Assembly: GCA_028871175.1 (NCBI GenBank) | Contig: JAGWNU010000016.1 | Span: 1-35,145, forward strand | Direction: 5' to 3' | Length of the DNA stretch: 35,145 nt | From: Burkholderiaceae bacterium | GTDB taxonomy: Bacteria > Pseudomonadota > Gammaproteobacteria > Burkholderiales > Burkholderiaceae | Part shown: one piece after another, positions 9,201 through 18,228 of the stretch | How positions within the stretch are numbered: the stretch's first letter is position 1 | Layout: every line of letters begins with the position of its first letter | Notes under the pieces: generated by a model | Told to the model about the DNA's origin: nothing | The model's database searches: none | What the model saw: the letters and a program-made list of their open reading frames with translations, nothing else | Program-made: the position numbers and the translations under genes

Positions 9201-9391
9201 CGGCGGCGCTGTCGCACAGCATCGGCTCGGAAGCGCAGCGGCCCCTTGCGCTCGTGATCGTCGGCGGCATGGTGACGACGACAATCCTCACGCTGCTCGT
9301 GCTGCCCGTGGTATTCACCTGGGCGCACCGACATCGCGCCACCCCGCCGCGCGAACCCGACGTGACACCGACGGCTGCCATGCTGCCCTGA
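6296..9391 (+). CDS. CzcA/CusA-family heavy-metal efflux RND transporter
   Basis: A 1031-residue inner-membrane RND pump driven by proton import, expelling metal cations through the CzcC/CzcB partners encoded upstream. An N-terminal helix (LLIVFLAIALLVAGVL) is followed by a large periplasmic porter domain, a TM2-6 bundle, a second porter domain and a C-terminal TM bundle. TM4 carries DFGVIVDAAVIVME with Asp393, Asp399 and Glu406. Their spacing equals that of the proton-relay residues D402, D408 and E415 of Cupriavidus CzcA. CusA-type Cu/Ag pumps have a different TM4 motif, so a divalent cation (Zn, Co, Cd or Ni class) is more likely than Cu/Ag. This substrate call is inference. Confidence 0.9.
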   Translation: MGFNPIAGILKRRLLIVFLAIALLVAGVLSFRELPLQAYPGVAPLSVQAITQWPGRSTTEVEQQITIPIENALAGVPDVQSFRSVSLFGLSVVTLKFKEGTDGFKARQNFAQYVAAANLPTGVQPSLSPDSDATGEIMRFRLVGDGVDLTTLKSYQDYDITKELKHVQGVADVSSFGGKVKEYHIVPSPAKLQSYGITLSQLITAIGNANNNTGGNLLRDGEQQFVVRGVGLLQTVDDIRNVVVAANNGVPVRVRDIAEVEIGNVQRLGQVQYNDQPDVVEGIVLLKRDANASEVLAKVREKVTELNNGILPKSVQIKPFYDRQVLLDITMGTVEHTLVVGISLVLAVLFVFLGNFRAAAVVAAVIPLALCVSFISMEHFHVPANLISLGAIDFGVIVDAAVIVMENIMRHLEEGAEKLDDAIVKATSEVQRAMIFSTGIIIVAYSPLFFIGGVEGIIFKPMAFTMGFALLASIVLSLTFVPATTSFVFGKTLHPHSPAFITAILRWYKPVLRKLIARPMTVFATAITALVLTLYSATFLGTEFLPTLEENNLWLRITLPNTVDLDYSASVANDLRAYFVKQPEINQVSVQIGRPDDGTDSTGVFNQEYGLYFAPPDQWPAGMTKAKLVERLSKRLEKIPGIEYNFSQYIQDNVDEALSGVKGENSVKLFGNDLNVLEAKANEIQTQLKKVPGLVDVGIFRELGQPTLNVSIDRQAAARFNINVSDVQNLVQYAIGGAPVTQILEGEKSFGLAVRLNQQARASYDAIRELLIDTPDGQHIPLSMIAKVEMTDGPFFIYRELGKRYIAIKFGVRGRDLGSAVDEAQRVVGDSVQLPEGYTVKWDGQFNEMKVAQGKLMVIVPLTILVIFLLLYSTFGNFKDALMVVLNVPFAAIGGLLALHIAHETLSISAGIGFLSLFGIAIQDGVILISYVNRLAQSENVREATVEGAALRLRPVIMTAMLAGLGLLPAALSHSIGSEAQRPLALVIVGGMVTTTILTLLVLPVVFTWAHRHRATPPREPDVTPTAAMLP

Positions 9392-9417
9392 CCGGTATCG
9401 TCACACGCGGAAGTGCC

Positions 9418-9446
9418 GGGCGCCGCCCTCCTTGTGGGGTGCGCCC
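9418..9446 (+). terminator. Possible hairpin terminator after the RND operon
   Basis: GGGCGC (9418-9423) pairs with GCGCCC (9441-9446), with an inner CCC/GGG pair at 9426-9428/9437-9439. It lies 26 bp after the pump stop and lacks a T-run. Confidence 0.35.
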
Positions 9447-9546
9447 GCCTCCGCGTCGGATGGGCGGCAAATTCGGACCAATCTCATGGCTGCCTGCGCG
9501 CCCGGCGTGCACAGTGCAAATCCTATTCGATTGCACGCCCGCCGCC

Positions 9547-9960
9547 ATGCAGCCCCACCCAAGCTCCCTCGCCGATATTGCCGCCCAGCTCCCGCCGCAA
9601 GTGGTCGCCACGCTGACCGAACTGTTCAGCGACGACCTCGCGCAATGGAGCTTCATCATCAACCTGTTCTTTGAAACGATGGAGCAGGATCTCGTCAGCC
9701 TGGACAAGGCGATCCGCGCCAAGGACGACAGGCTGGTCATTGAGGCGGCGCACCGCATCGCCGGCTCCGCCCGCATGCTCGGGCACCTGCTGATCGGGGA
9801 TGCCGCGCGCGCCATTGAACGCCTCGCACAGACCGTCAGTTCGGACGACGCGCGCGGGGCACACATGCAGGCGGCGCTCGACCGCCTGCTTTCCCTGGCC
9901 GAAAGCTTCCGCGTGCAGGCAAGCCGCTGCGCGTGGTCCGACGCGCCAGCTGCGGGTTAG
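9547..9960 (+). CDS. Orphan Hpt (histidine phosphotransfer) domain protein
   Basis: A 137-residue protein that is essentially one Hpt four-helix bundle. Residues 67-79 read AAHRIAGSARMLG, matching the Hpt signature in which His69 is phosphorylated. It would relay phosphate between a hybrid sensor kinase and a response regulator, but no kinase or receiver gene is in the window, so the partner is unknown. The start is uncertain. The frame stays open to a GTG at 9439 and an ATG at 9460, and no clear Shine-Dalgarno precedes any of them. I prefer 9547 because the Hpt fold begins shortly after it. It is separated from the RND operon by about 155 bp and from the downstream MFS gene by 240 bp. Confidence 0.75.
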   Translation: MQPHPSSLADIAAQLPPQVVATLTELFSDDLAQWSFIINLFFETMEQDLVSLDKAIRAKDDRLVIEAAHRIAGSARMLGHLLIGDAARAIERLAQTVSSDDARGAHMQAALDRLLSLAESFRVQASRCAWSDAPAAG

Positions 9961-9974
9961 ACCGGCCACCCCCC

Positions 9975-9996
9975 TTTATGTTGGAAAACACATAAA
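9975..9996. promoter_or_regulatory. Inverted repeat upstream of the formate/oxalate operon
   Basis: TTTATGT (9975-9981) and ACATAAA (9990-9996) form a perfect 7-bp inverted repeat with an 8-base spacer, just after the Hpt stop. It is AT-rich against a GC-rich background, as expected of an operator for the 10201 operon. It could instead help end Hpt transcription. Confidence 0.35.
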
Positions 9997-10200
9997 CCCG
10001 ACCATTCGGTCGCGTGCTGCGTGATCCTCAATACAACGGCCCTTTACAACTATTGATGTAGGGCAGGAGCCCCCTCTATCTTTGCGGGCAACGTCGGCGC
10101 ACTGCATCTGTTGCCGGCAGGCACGCCCCGGCAACGAACGGCGCGGCCACACCTCGACACTTCTCGCAACACGGGCACTCAACTTATCCGGGGGGATTCG

Positions 10201-11856
10201 ATGTCCGACGCTGTCCTGCATCCATTCTTTTCGCGCGAGCGCACCATCGCCGCCGTTGGCTTCAACCGGTGGCTGGTTCCGCCCGCCGCCCTGGCCATCC
10301 ATCTATGCATCGGCATGGCGTATGGCTTTTCCGTCTTCTGGCTGCCGCTGGGCCGCGCGCTGGGCATCACCAAGCCGTTGACCTGCGGCGCCGATGTCTC
10401 GCTGATGACGGAACTCTTCACCACCACGTGCGACTGGCGAGTCTCCAGCCTCGGCTGGATGTTCACGCTGTTCTTCGTATTCCTTGGTGCATCAGCCGCG
10501 TTGTGGGGCGGCTGGCTGGAACGTGTCGGCCCTCGCAAGGCCGGAGTGGTGGCGGCGATCTGCTGGTGCGGAGGACTGCTGCTGTCCGCGCTCGGTATTC
10601 AGATGCACCAGTTGTGGCTCCTCTGGGTCGGCTCGGGCGTGATCGGCGGCGTCGGCCTCGGGCTGGGCTATATTTCGCCGGTATCCACCCTGATCAAGTG
10701 GTTTCCGGACAAGCGCGGCATGGCCACCGGCATGGCCATCATGGGCTTCGGCGGCGGTGCGATGATCGGCGCCCCGCTCGCAGACCGTCTGATGAAACTG
10801 TTTGCCACGCCGGAATCGGTGGGCGTGTCCCAGACGTTCATCGTGCTGGCGGCCATCTACTTTGTGTTCATGATGGCCGGCGCCCTCGGCTACCGCGTAC
10901 CGCCCACGGGCTGGAAGCCGGCAGGCTGGACGCCCTCGCCCGCCAAGACTAAGGACACGATGGTCACGCACCGCCATGTCCACGTGAACGAGGCCCTGAA
11001 GACGCCGCAGTTCTGGTTGATCTGGGCCGTGCTGTGCCTGAACGTGTCGGCCGGCATCGGCGTGCTGGGCATGGCTTCGCCGCTGCTGCAAGAAGTGTTT
11101 GGCGGCAAACTGCTGGGCGTGACGACCGCCTTTTCGGAACTCAGCGCCGCGCAAAAGGGCCAGATCGCGGCCATCGCTGCGGGCTTCACGGGCCTGCTTA
11201 GCCTGTTCAACATCGGCGGCCGCTTCTTCTGGGCGTCGCTGTCGGACCGCCTGGGCCGCAAGATGACCTACGCGGTCTTCTTCGTGCTCGGCTTCGTGCT
11301 GTACGCATCGATCCCGTGGACGTCGCACACCGGCAATATCGCGCTGTTCGCGCTGGCCTTCTGCGTGATCCTGTCGATGTACGGCGGCGGCTTTTCCACC
11401 GTGCCGGCCTACCTGGCCGACATGTTCGGCACGCAGATGGTGGGCGCCATCCACGGACGCCTGCTGACCGCATGGTCGACCGCCGGCATCCTCGGCCCCG
11501 TGCTGGTGAACTACCTGCGCGAATACCAGATCGCCCACGGCGTGGAGCGCGCTGCGGTCTACGACATCACGATGATGATCCTGGCCGGCCTTCTGATCCT
11601 GGGCTTCATCTGCAACCTGCTGGTACGCCCGGTTGACCCGAAGCACTTCATGACCGAGGCGCAACTCGAAGAGCAGCGTCATGCGGCGGCAGCCAACAGC
11701 CCGACACCGGCGGCGGTCGCTCCGGAAACGTCGCTGGAATGGAAGGCACACCCGGGTTCGGCCGTGGCCGTCGTGCTTGCCTGGACCGCCGTCGGCCTGC
11801 CACTTGGCTGGGGCGTTTGGATTACACTCCAAAAAGCCGCCGTTCTGTTCTCCTGA
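10201..11856 (+). CDS. OFA-family MFS transporter (oxalate/formate antiporter-like)
   Basis: A 551-residue 12-helix major facilitator of the OFA (oxalate/formate antiporter, YhjX-like) family. Typical segments are the start of helix 1 (RWLVPPAALAIHLCIGMAYG), the GWLERVGPRKAG loop, a glycine-rich helix GFGGGAMIGAP, and a C-terminal half with GRFFWASLSDRLGRK. There is an extra loop between the first two helices. The ATG at 10201 is chosen over the upstream in-frame start because a GGGGGGA ribosome site lies at 10190-10196 and the conserved region begins soon after. A molybdoenzyme of the formate dehydrogenase superfamily follows after 28 bp, so import or export of formate or oxalate is the likely job. 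The real substrate is unproven. Confidence 0.87.
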   Translation: MSDAVLHPFFSRERTIAAVGFNRWLVPPAALAIHLCIGMAYGFSVFWLPLGRALGITKPLTCGADVSLMTELFTTTCDWRVSSLGWMFTLFFVFLGASAALWGGWLERVGPRKAGVVAAICWCGGLLLSALGIQMHQLWLLWVGSGVIGGVGLGLGYISPVSTLIKWFPDKRGMATGMAIMGFGGGAMIGAPLADRLMKLFATPESVGVSQTFIVLAAIYFVFMMAGALGYRVPPTGWKPAGWTPSPAKTKDTMVTHRHVHVNEALKTPQFWLIWAVLCLNVSAGIGVLGMASPLLQEVFGGKLLGVTTAFSELSAAQKGQIAAIAAGFTGLLSLFNIGGRFFWASLSDRLGRKMTYAVFFVLGFVLYASIPWTSHTGNIALFALAFCVILSMYGGGFSTVPAYLADMFGTQMVGAIHGRLLTAWSTAGILGPVLVNYLREYQIAHGVERAAVYDITMMILAGLLILGFICNLLVRPVDPKHFMTEAQLEEQRHAAAANSPTPAAVAPETSLEWKAHPGSAVAVVLAWTAVGLPLGWGVWITLQKAAVLFS

Positions 11857-11884
11857 CACCTGATTCAAAGCCGCCCCGCCACCC

Positions 11885-14223
<2,339 letters not shown>

Positions 14224-14224
<1 letters not shown>

Positions 14225-14469
14225 TGTCGACCACTCCGGCGTGGACAGCGCTGCAACTGGCGCTATTGGCAGCCCTGCGCGAAACGGACCCCGGCAAGCC
14301 GGTGTCCCTGCCGTGGCTGACCAAGCGCGCCGGCGAGCGCGCCAGCACGGTACTGCGCGCCCTGCATCCGCTGGCTGATGCCGGCCTGCTGCGCGTCACG
14401 ATGGATGACGCGCGCTGGCTGATCGTGCTGCTCGACGCCGGCCGCGCCCTTCCTGATCTTGCTGCATGA
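14224..14469 (+). CDS. Small winged-helix-like protein between the formate dehydrogenase and fdhD genes
   Basis: An 81-residue protein whose ATG overlaps the upstream stop (TGATG) and whose stop overlaps the fdhD start (ATGA). It is therefore translated together with both. The sequence suggests a helix-turn-helix or winged-helix fold: helix WTALQLALLAALRET, then LPWLTKRAGERASTVLRAL as the putative HTH, then LADAGLLRVTMDDARWLIVL as the wing. There is no effector or oligomerisation domain. I do not know a named function. It could be a regulator of the operon, or a small maturation or adaptor protein for the molybdoenzyme. A gene at this position is known between cbbBc-like genes and fdhD in related bacteria, as far as I recall. 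Confidence 0.75.
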
Positions 14470-15281
14470 CCATCCTCACCCGTCACCCCGCCGGCCTGCC
14501 CGTCCTTTCCACGAACGCCACGCGTCGTACGCGGACCGGCACGCAAGAAGAAGCGACCACCGCCGTTGCCGACGAGGCACCCGTGGCACTCGTCTTCAAC
14601 GGCATCACGCACGCGGTGATGATGGCCTCGCCGGCTGATCTCGAAGATTTTGCGTTGGGCTTTGCGCTCTCCGAGGGCATCATTGACAGCCGCGCAGATT
14701 GGCGAGGCGTTGATGTGGAGATGCATCCGCACGGTATCGAGATCCACGCCGACATTGCCTCGCGCTGCTTCGCGCGCCTGAAGGAGCGCCGCCGCGCGCT
14801 GGCCGGCCCCACCGGCTGCGGTTTGTGCGGGATTGAAAGCCTGCAGACGTTCGAAGCCGCACCGATCCCGCTTGTGCGTCCCGCATGGGTCGACGCCATC
14901 ACCGACGCGCAGGTGCTCGACGCCATGCAGGCGCTGAGCGAGCATCAACCAGCCAATGCACTGACCGGAGGTCTGCACGCTGCCGGCTGGCTCCCGGCAG
15001 ATGGCCAGGCGCCGCTGCATGTGCTGGAAGACGTCGGCCGCCACAATGCGCTGGACAAGCTGATCGGTCGCCTGGCGCGCCTCGGCCATCGCCCTGCCGA
15101 TGGCATGGTCGTCATGACCAGCCGTGCAAGCTTCGAGCTTGCGCGCAAATGCGTGCATGTGGGTGTGCCGCTGCTGGCGACGATCTCCGCCCCCTCTTCA
15201 CTGGCGGTTTCCCACGCCAAAGCGGGGCGCCTCACCTTGCTGGCCTTCTGTCGTGGCGACACGGTGACCCGTTTCGCCTGA
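14466..15281 (+). CDS. fdhD: FdhD, sulfurtransferase required for formate dehydrogenase activity
   Basis: A 271-residue FdhD protein. It transfers sulfur from a cysteine desulfurase to the Mo-bisMGD cofactor before insertion into formate dehydrogenase (established knowledge). Expected features are the conserved TGCGLCG with Cys118 and Cys121 (the C-x2-C loop), the early substrate or nucleotide-binding stretch PADLEDFALGFALSEGI, GGLHAAGW, EDVGRHNALDKLIG, and a TSRASFELARK motif near the C-terminus. The start overlaps the preceding stop by 4 bp. Its position directly behind a CbbBc-like enzyme indicates a dedicated maturase. The stop lies 9 bp from the end of the convergent kup gene, leaving no room for a separate terminator. 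Confidence 0.93.
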   Translation: MTILTRHPAGLPVLSTNATRRTRTGTQEEATTAVADEAPVALVFNGITHAVMMASPADLEDFALGFALSEGIIDSRADWRGVDVEMHPHGIEIHADIASRCFARLKERRRALAGPTGCGLCGIESLQTFEAAPIPLVRPAWVDAITDAQVLDAMQALSEHQPANALTGGLHAAGWLPADGQAPLHVLEDVGRHNALDKLIGRLARLGHRPADGMVVMTSRASFELARKCVHVGVPLLATISAPSSLAVSHAKAGRLTLLAFCRGDTVTRFA

Positions 15282-15290
15282 GCACCGCCG

Positions 15291-17186
15291 CTAGATTTCA
15301 ACCTTGCTTCCAAGCTCGACCAGCCGGTTGGCTGGAATACGAAAGAAGTCGGACGGCTTCGCGCTGTTGTGCTGCATCCATGCGAACAGTGACTCGCGCC
15401 ACATTGCCATACCAGGCAGCGGCGACGGAACCACCGTGGCACGCGTGATGAAGAACGACGTCTCCATGTCTTCAAAGACAATGCCGAGACGCTCACCGAC
15501 GTTCTTGACGATCTCATCCACCGCTGGGGTTTCCTTGAAGCCGAAATCGACCACGGCTGCGTAAATGTCCTGGCCGATGGTCTTGATGACCAGCCGCTTG
15601 GCCGGCTCGACATAAGGCACGGCCAGCGTCCGGAAATGGACGAACAGCACGCGCTTGTGCAGCACATGGTTGTGCTTGAGGTTATGCAGCAGCGCCAGCG
15701 GCACGAAGTCCATGCTGGGCGTGAGATAGACGGCCGTGCCATCCACGCGGTACGGCGGATGCCGCAGCAGTCCTTCCATGAACGGCTCGAGCGGGATGCC
15801 CCCTTCGACGTTACGCGCCTTCAGCAGTTGCGTGCCGGTGTGCCACGTCACCATCAGGAAAAAGATCAGACCGCCCAGCAATAACGGGAACCACCCGCCC
15901 GCCGCGATCTTGAGCAGATTGGCCGCGAAGAACGACAGGTCGACTGCCAGAAACACCGCTCCGAGCGTTACCACCACCGGCAGGCCCCACCTCCACGTGT
16001 TGCGCATCACCACGGTCACCAGGCAGGTCGTCAGCACCATCGTCGTTGTCACGGCAATGCCATAGGCCGCGGCCAGATTATCGGATTTGCCGAACGCCAG
16101 GACCACCGCCACCACGAGCAGCAACAGCACGTAATTGACCACGGGCACATAGATCTGGCCGATCTCGACATCGGAGGTGTACAGGATCTTCATACGGGGC
16201 GCATAGCCCAGATGCACGGCCTGGGCCGTCATCGAGAATGCACCCGAGATGACGGCCTGCGATGCAATCACGGTGGCCGCTGTCGCCAGCACCACCATGG
16301 GCCCGACGGCCCAGTTGGGCATCAGCAGGAAGAAGGGATTCTGCACGGCGGTCGGCTCGCGCAGCAGCAAGGCGCCCTGCCCGAAATAGTTCAGCAGCAG
16401 GCACGGCATGGCAATGTAGAACCACGCGAAACGGATAGGCCGGGCCCCGAAGTGACCCATGTCGGCATACAGTGCCTCGGCACCCGTCAGCGCCAGGAAT
16501 ACCGAGCCGAACACGATGAACGCCTGCACGGTATGACGGAAGCCGAACTCGAGCGCATAGACCGGGTTGAGCGCCACCAATACCTGCGGGGCCTTCGCCA
16601 GCGACACCAACCCAAGCAGGCCGAGGAGGGCAAACCAGATCAGCATCACCGGGCCGAACAGGCGCCCGACCACGTGCGTGCCCTGCTTCTGCAACAGGAA
16701 CAGACCGATCAGCACGGTCAGGGCCAGCGGCAGCACCCACGACTGCAACGCAGGCGCCATGATCTCCATGCCTTCGATCGCGGAAAGCACCGAGATGGCC
16801 GGCGTGATGACCGCATCGCCATAGAACATGGCGGCGCCTAGCAAGCCAAGCAGCATGAGCGTGCGGGTGAAGCGGGCTTTTCCGCTGCTGGCACGCATGG
16901 CCAGCGCCGTGAGCGCAAGGATGCCGCCTTCGCCATTGTTGTCGGCGCGCATGACGAACACGACGTACTTGATCGACACGACCAGTGTCATCGCCCAGAA
17001 CAGCATCGAGAGGACGCCAAAGACCGTCTGGTCGGAGAACGGCACCCCGTGCTCGGGATTGAAGCACTCCTTCAGTGCGTACAGCGGGCTGGTGCCGATA
17101 TCTCCGAAGACCACGCCGATTGCGCCCACCATGGTGGCCATCAACGCGGGTTTTTTTGTGATTGTGCTGGCTACGGCTGTCGACAT
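15291..17186 (-). CDS. kup: Kup low-affinity potassium transporter
   Basis: A 631-residue KUP/HAK/KT potassium:proton symporter. Signature segments are GDIGTSPLY (28-36), [32 protein letters not shown] and GQGALLL. About 12 hydrophobic helices are followed by a roughly 170-residue cytoplasmic C-terminal domain, as is usual for the family. The ATG at 17186 gives the normal N-terminus beginning [12 protein letters not shown] 36 bp further upstream would add 12 residues with no better ribosome site. The gene is convergent with fdhD and divergent from the cold-shock gene. No K+ sensor is visible nearby. Confidence 0.94.
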   Translation of the reverse strand: MSTAVASTITKKPALMATMVGAIGVVFGDIGTSPLYALKECFNPEHGVPFSDQTVFGVLSMLFWAMTLVVSIKYVVFVMRADNNGEGGILALTALAMRASSGKARFTRTLMLLGLLGAAMFYGDAVITPAISVLSAIEGMEIMAPALQSWVLPLALTVLIGLFLLQKQGTHVVGRLFGPVMLIWFALLGLLGLVSLAKAPQVLVALNPVYALEFGFRHTVQAFIVFGSVFLALTGAEALYADMGHFGARPIRFAWFYIAMPCLLLNYFGQGALLLREPTAVQNPFFLLMPNWAVGPMVVLATAATVIASQAVISGAFSMTAQAVHLGYAPRMKILYTSDVEIGQIYVPVVNYVLLLLVVAVVLAFGKSDNLAAAYGIAVTTTMVLTTCLVTVVMRNTWRWGLPVVVTLGAVFLAVDLSFFAANLLKIAAGGWFPLLLGGLIFFLMVTWHTGTQLLKARNVEGGIPLEPFMEGLLRHPPYRVDGTAVYLTPSMDFVPLALLHNLKHNHVLHKRVLFVHFRTLAVPYVEPAKRLVIKTIGQDIYAAVVDFGFKETPAVDEIVKNVGERLGIVFEDMETSFFITRATVVPSPLPGMAMWRESLFAWMQHNSAKPSDFFRIPANRLVELGSKVEI

Positions 17187-17537
17187 GGTTGGCTGCAACT
17201 GAAACGACGGGACCACACGCAATATCCGTGCGCCATGTGAAGCAAAACCAAAGCCCGGAGGGCCGTTGGAGTGGCTCAGACGCCACTGAAGCTTAGGTGA
17301 AAACGCTCAGGTTTGCGCGGGGGTTTGCACGGATGGCGAGAACGCTCCGCCCCTGAATCAGCCTGCTGGCATCGCCTATGCTTGATCTAGCTCTGGATGT
17401 TAAAAAAACAGGCTTTGACGGGGAGACGCGCCAAGCATATATTCAGCAAACGATCGTTTGGCTGGTTTGGCGGGGTCTGCCTGCTGTGTTTCTCGGCCGG
17501 CAGTCGATCGATTTCTCAACTTCACGAATCAAAAATC
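17187..17537. other. Divergent intergenic region between kup and the csp gene
   Basis: These 351 bp hold no gene I can support. They must contain the kup promoter (minus strand) and the cold-shock promoter and leader (plus strand). Visible structure: a 6-bp hairpin AGTGGC/GCCACT at 17270-17287 on the kup side, an A-run at 17402-17408, and a 14-bp palindrome at 17447-17460 in the probable csp leader. CTGAAT (17353) and TATGCT (17377) with an 18-bp spacer form a weak promoter candidate only. The open frame running into the csp gene from 17397 has no support as an N-terminal extension. Confidence 0.5.
17447..17460. promoter_or_regulatory. Perfect 14-bp palindrome in the csp upstream region
   Basis: CAAACGATCGTTTG reads identically on both strands and ends 77 bp before the csp ATG. 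It could be an operator dimer site or a short RNA hairpin in the cold-shock leader. A palindrome this long is expected about twice by chance in 35 kb, so location is the main argument. Confidence 0.35.
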
Positions 17538-17741
17538 ATGGCTACTGGTACCGTCAAGTGGTTCAACGACGCAAAGGGTTTCGGTTTCATTACCCCGGAT
17601 GATGGCGGCGAGGACCTGTTCGCACATTTCTCGGCGATCACCATGCAGGGTTTCAAAACCCTGAAGGAAGGTCAACGGGTGTCGTTTGAAGTCACGCAAG
17701 GCCCGAAGGGCAAGCAAGCCTCGAATATCCAGGCGGCTTAA
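17538..17741 (+). CDS. CspA-family cold-shock protein
   Basis: A 67-residue single cold-shock domain, an RNA/ssDNA chaperone. RNP1 is KGFGFI (13-18) and RNP2 is DLFAH (26-30); the N-terminal GTVKWFN and C-terminal EGQRVSFEV strands are standard. The ATG at 17538 gives the canonical MATGTVKWF start; upstream in-frame codons belong to the leader. A recognisable Shine-Dalgarno is missing, which is common in cold-shock mRNAs whose long leaders control translation. Whether it is cold-induced cannot be read from the sequence, since many Csp proteins are constitutive. Confidence 0.95.
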   Translation: MATGTVKWFNDAKGFGFITPDDGGEDLFAHFSAITMQGFKTLKEGQRVSFEVTQGPKGKQASNIQAA

Positions 17742-17793
17742 TCCGAAGGCCGGGGCACAGGCTACGCCAAGATCGTCAAAGCGATTGAAGGAC

Positions 17794-17825
17794 GGCGCGC
17801 CAACCTTCCGGGCAGGAGGCGCGCC
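17794..17825. terminator. Hairpin built from two GGCGCGCC copies after the csp gene
   Basis: GGCGCGCC at 17794-17801 and again at 17818-17825. The sequence is its own reverse complement, so the copies can pair, and an inner CCT/AGG strengthens the stem. There is no T-run. It may attenuate or end csp transcription before the small downstream gene. Confidence 0.4.
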
Positions 17826-17946
17826 GGTCGAAAGCCCCGTAAGAATCAGGTTGTAAGGGTTGTTCAGTACGTGTTTGCCATCAAGCGGTCGAAGGGTTGC
17901 CGGAAGCGGCGCCCCGGTTTGACGAAACCCCTCTCGGGAGAATGCC

Positions 17947-18153
17947 ATGGCCAGCCGAATTGAAGATCAAGCCGTTCAATATGATCCGCCCGCCGGGGCA
18001 GCTGCAGAAATGCATGCTGCCCCGCGTTTTATCCGGGATTCGGAAATCCAGTTTCCCCGCTCGCTCACACTGCACGAGGGCCAGCGCGTCAGCTTTGATG
18101 TGGAGATCGGGCCGGACGGCGAGCTGATCGCCGTGAATATCAGGCCCCTATGA
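17947..18153 (+). CDS. Small protein resembling the C-terminal half of a cold-shock domain
   Basis: A 68-residue protein with a good ribosome site (GGGAG, 17936-17940, 6 bp before the ATG), so it is likely translated. Residues 42-68 (LHEGQRVSFDVEIGPDGE and onward) align with the last two strands of the cold-shock protein encoded 205 bp upstream ([18 protein letters not shown]), sharing EGQRVSF. The first 40 residues show no GTVKWFN strand, RNP1 or RNP2, so the nucleic-acid surface of a Csp is absent. It may be a diverged or partly replaced paralogue, or a small protein that borrows the fold. Its function is unknown. A strong hairpin follows. Confidence 0.65.
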   Translation: MASRIEDQAVQYDPPAGAAAEMHAAPRFIRDSEIQFPRSLTLHEGQRVSFDVEIGPDGELIAVNIRPL

Positions 18154-18182
18154 CGCGCAGTTTTGAACTTCGCGTGTGCAAC

Positions 18183-18213
18183 GACAAAGGGAGGCATAGC
18201 CTCCCTTTGTCTT
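18183..18213. terminator. Bidirectional terminator between the half-csp gene and mmsA
   Basis: A perfect 13-bp stem: GACAAAGGGAGGC (18183-18195) with GCCTCCCTTTGTC (18199-18211), a 3-base loop and a TT tail. It lies between convergent genes and can serve both, because the stem ends are themselves T- or A-rich. Confidence 0.85.
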
Positions 18214-18228
18214 GGATGAAGCATCCGA

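Noticed and set aside
3710..9334. Very long minus-strand open frames opposite the RND operon (530 and 781 codons)
   Set aside because: They mirror codon bias of the strongly supported plus-strand efflux genes, have odd His/Arg/Gln-rich compositions and no recognisable domains.
10119..10140. Possible sigma54 promoter (GGCACG followed by GGCA) before the OFA gene
   Set aside because: The -12 GC is not at the required spacing from the -24 GG.
17397..17537. In-frame N-terminal extension of the cold-shock protein
   Set aside because: The canonical MATGTVKWF start is at 17538 and the extension has no conserved content; it is most likely leader RNA.
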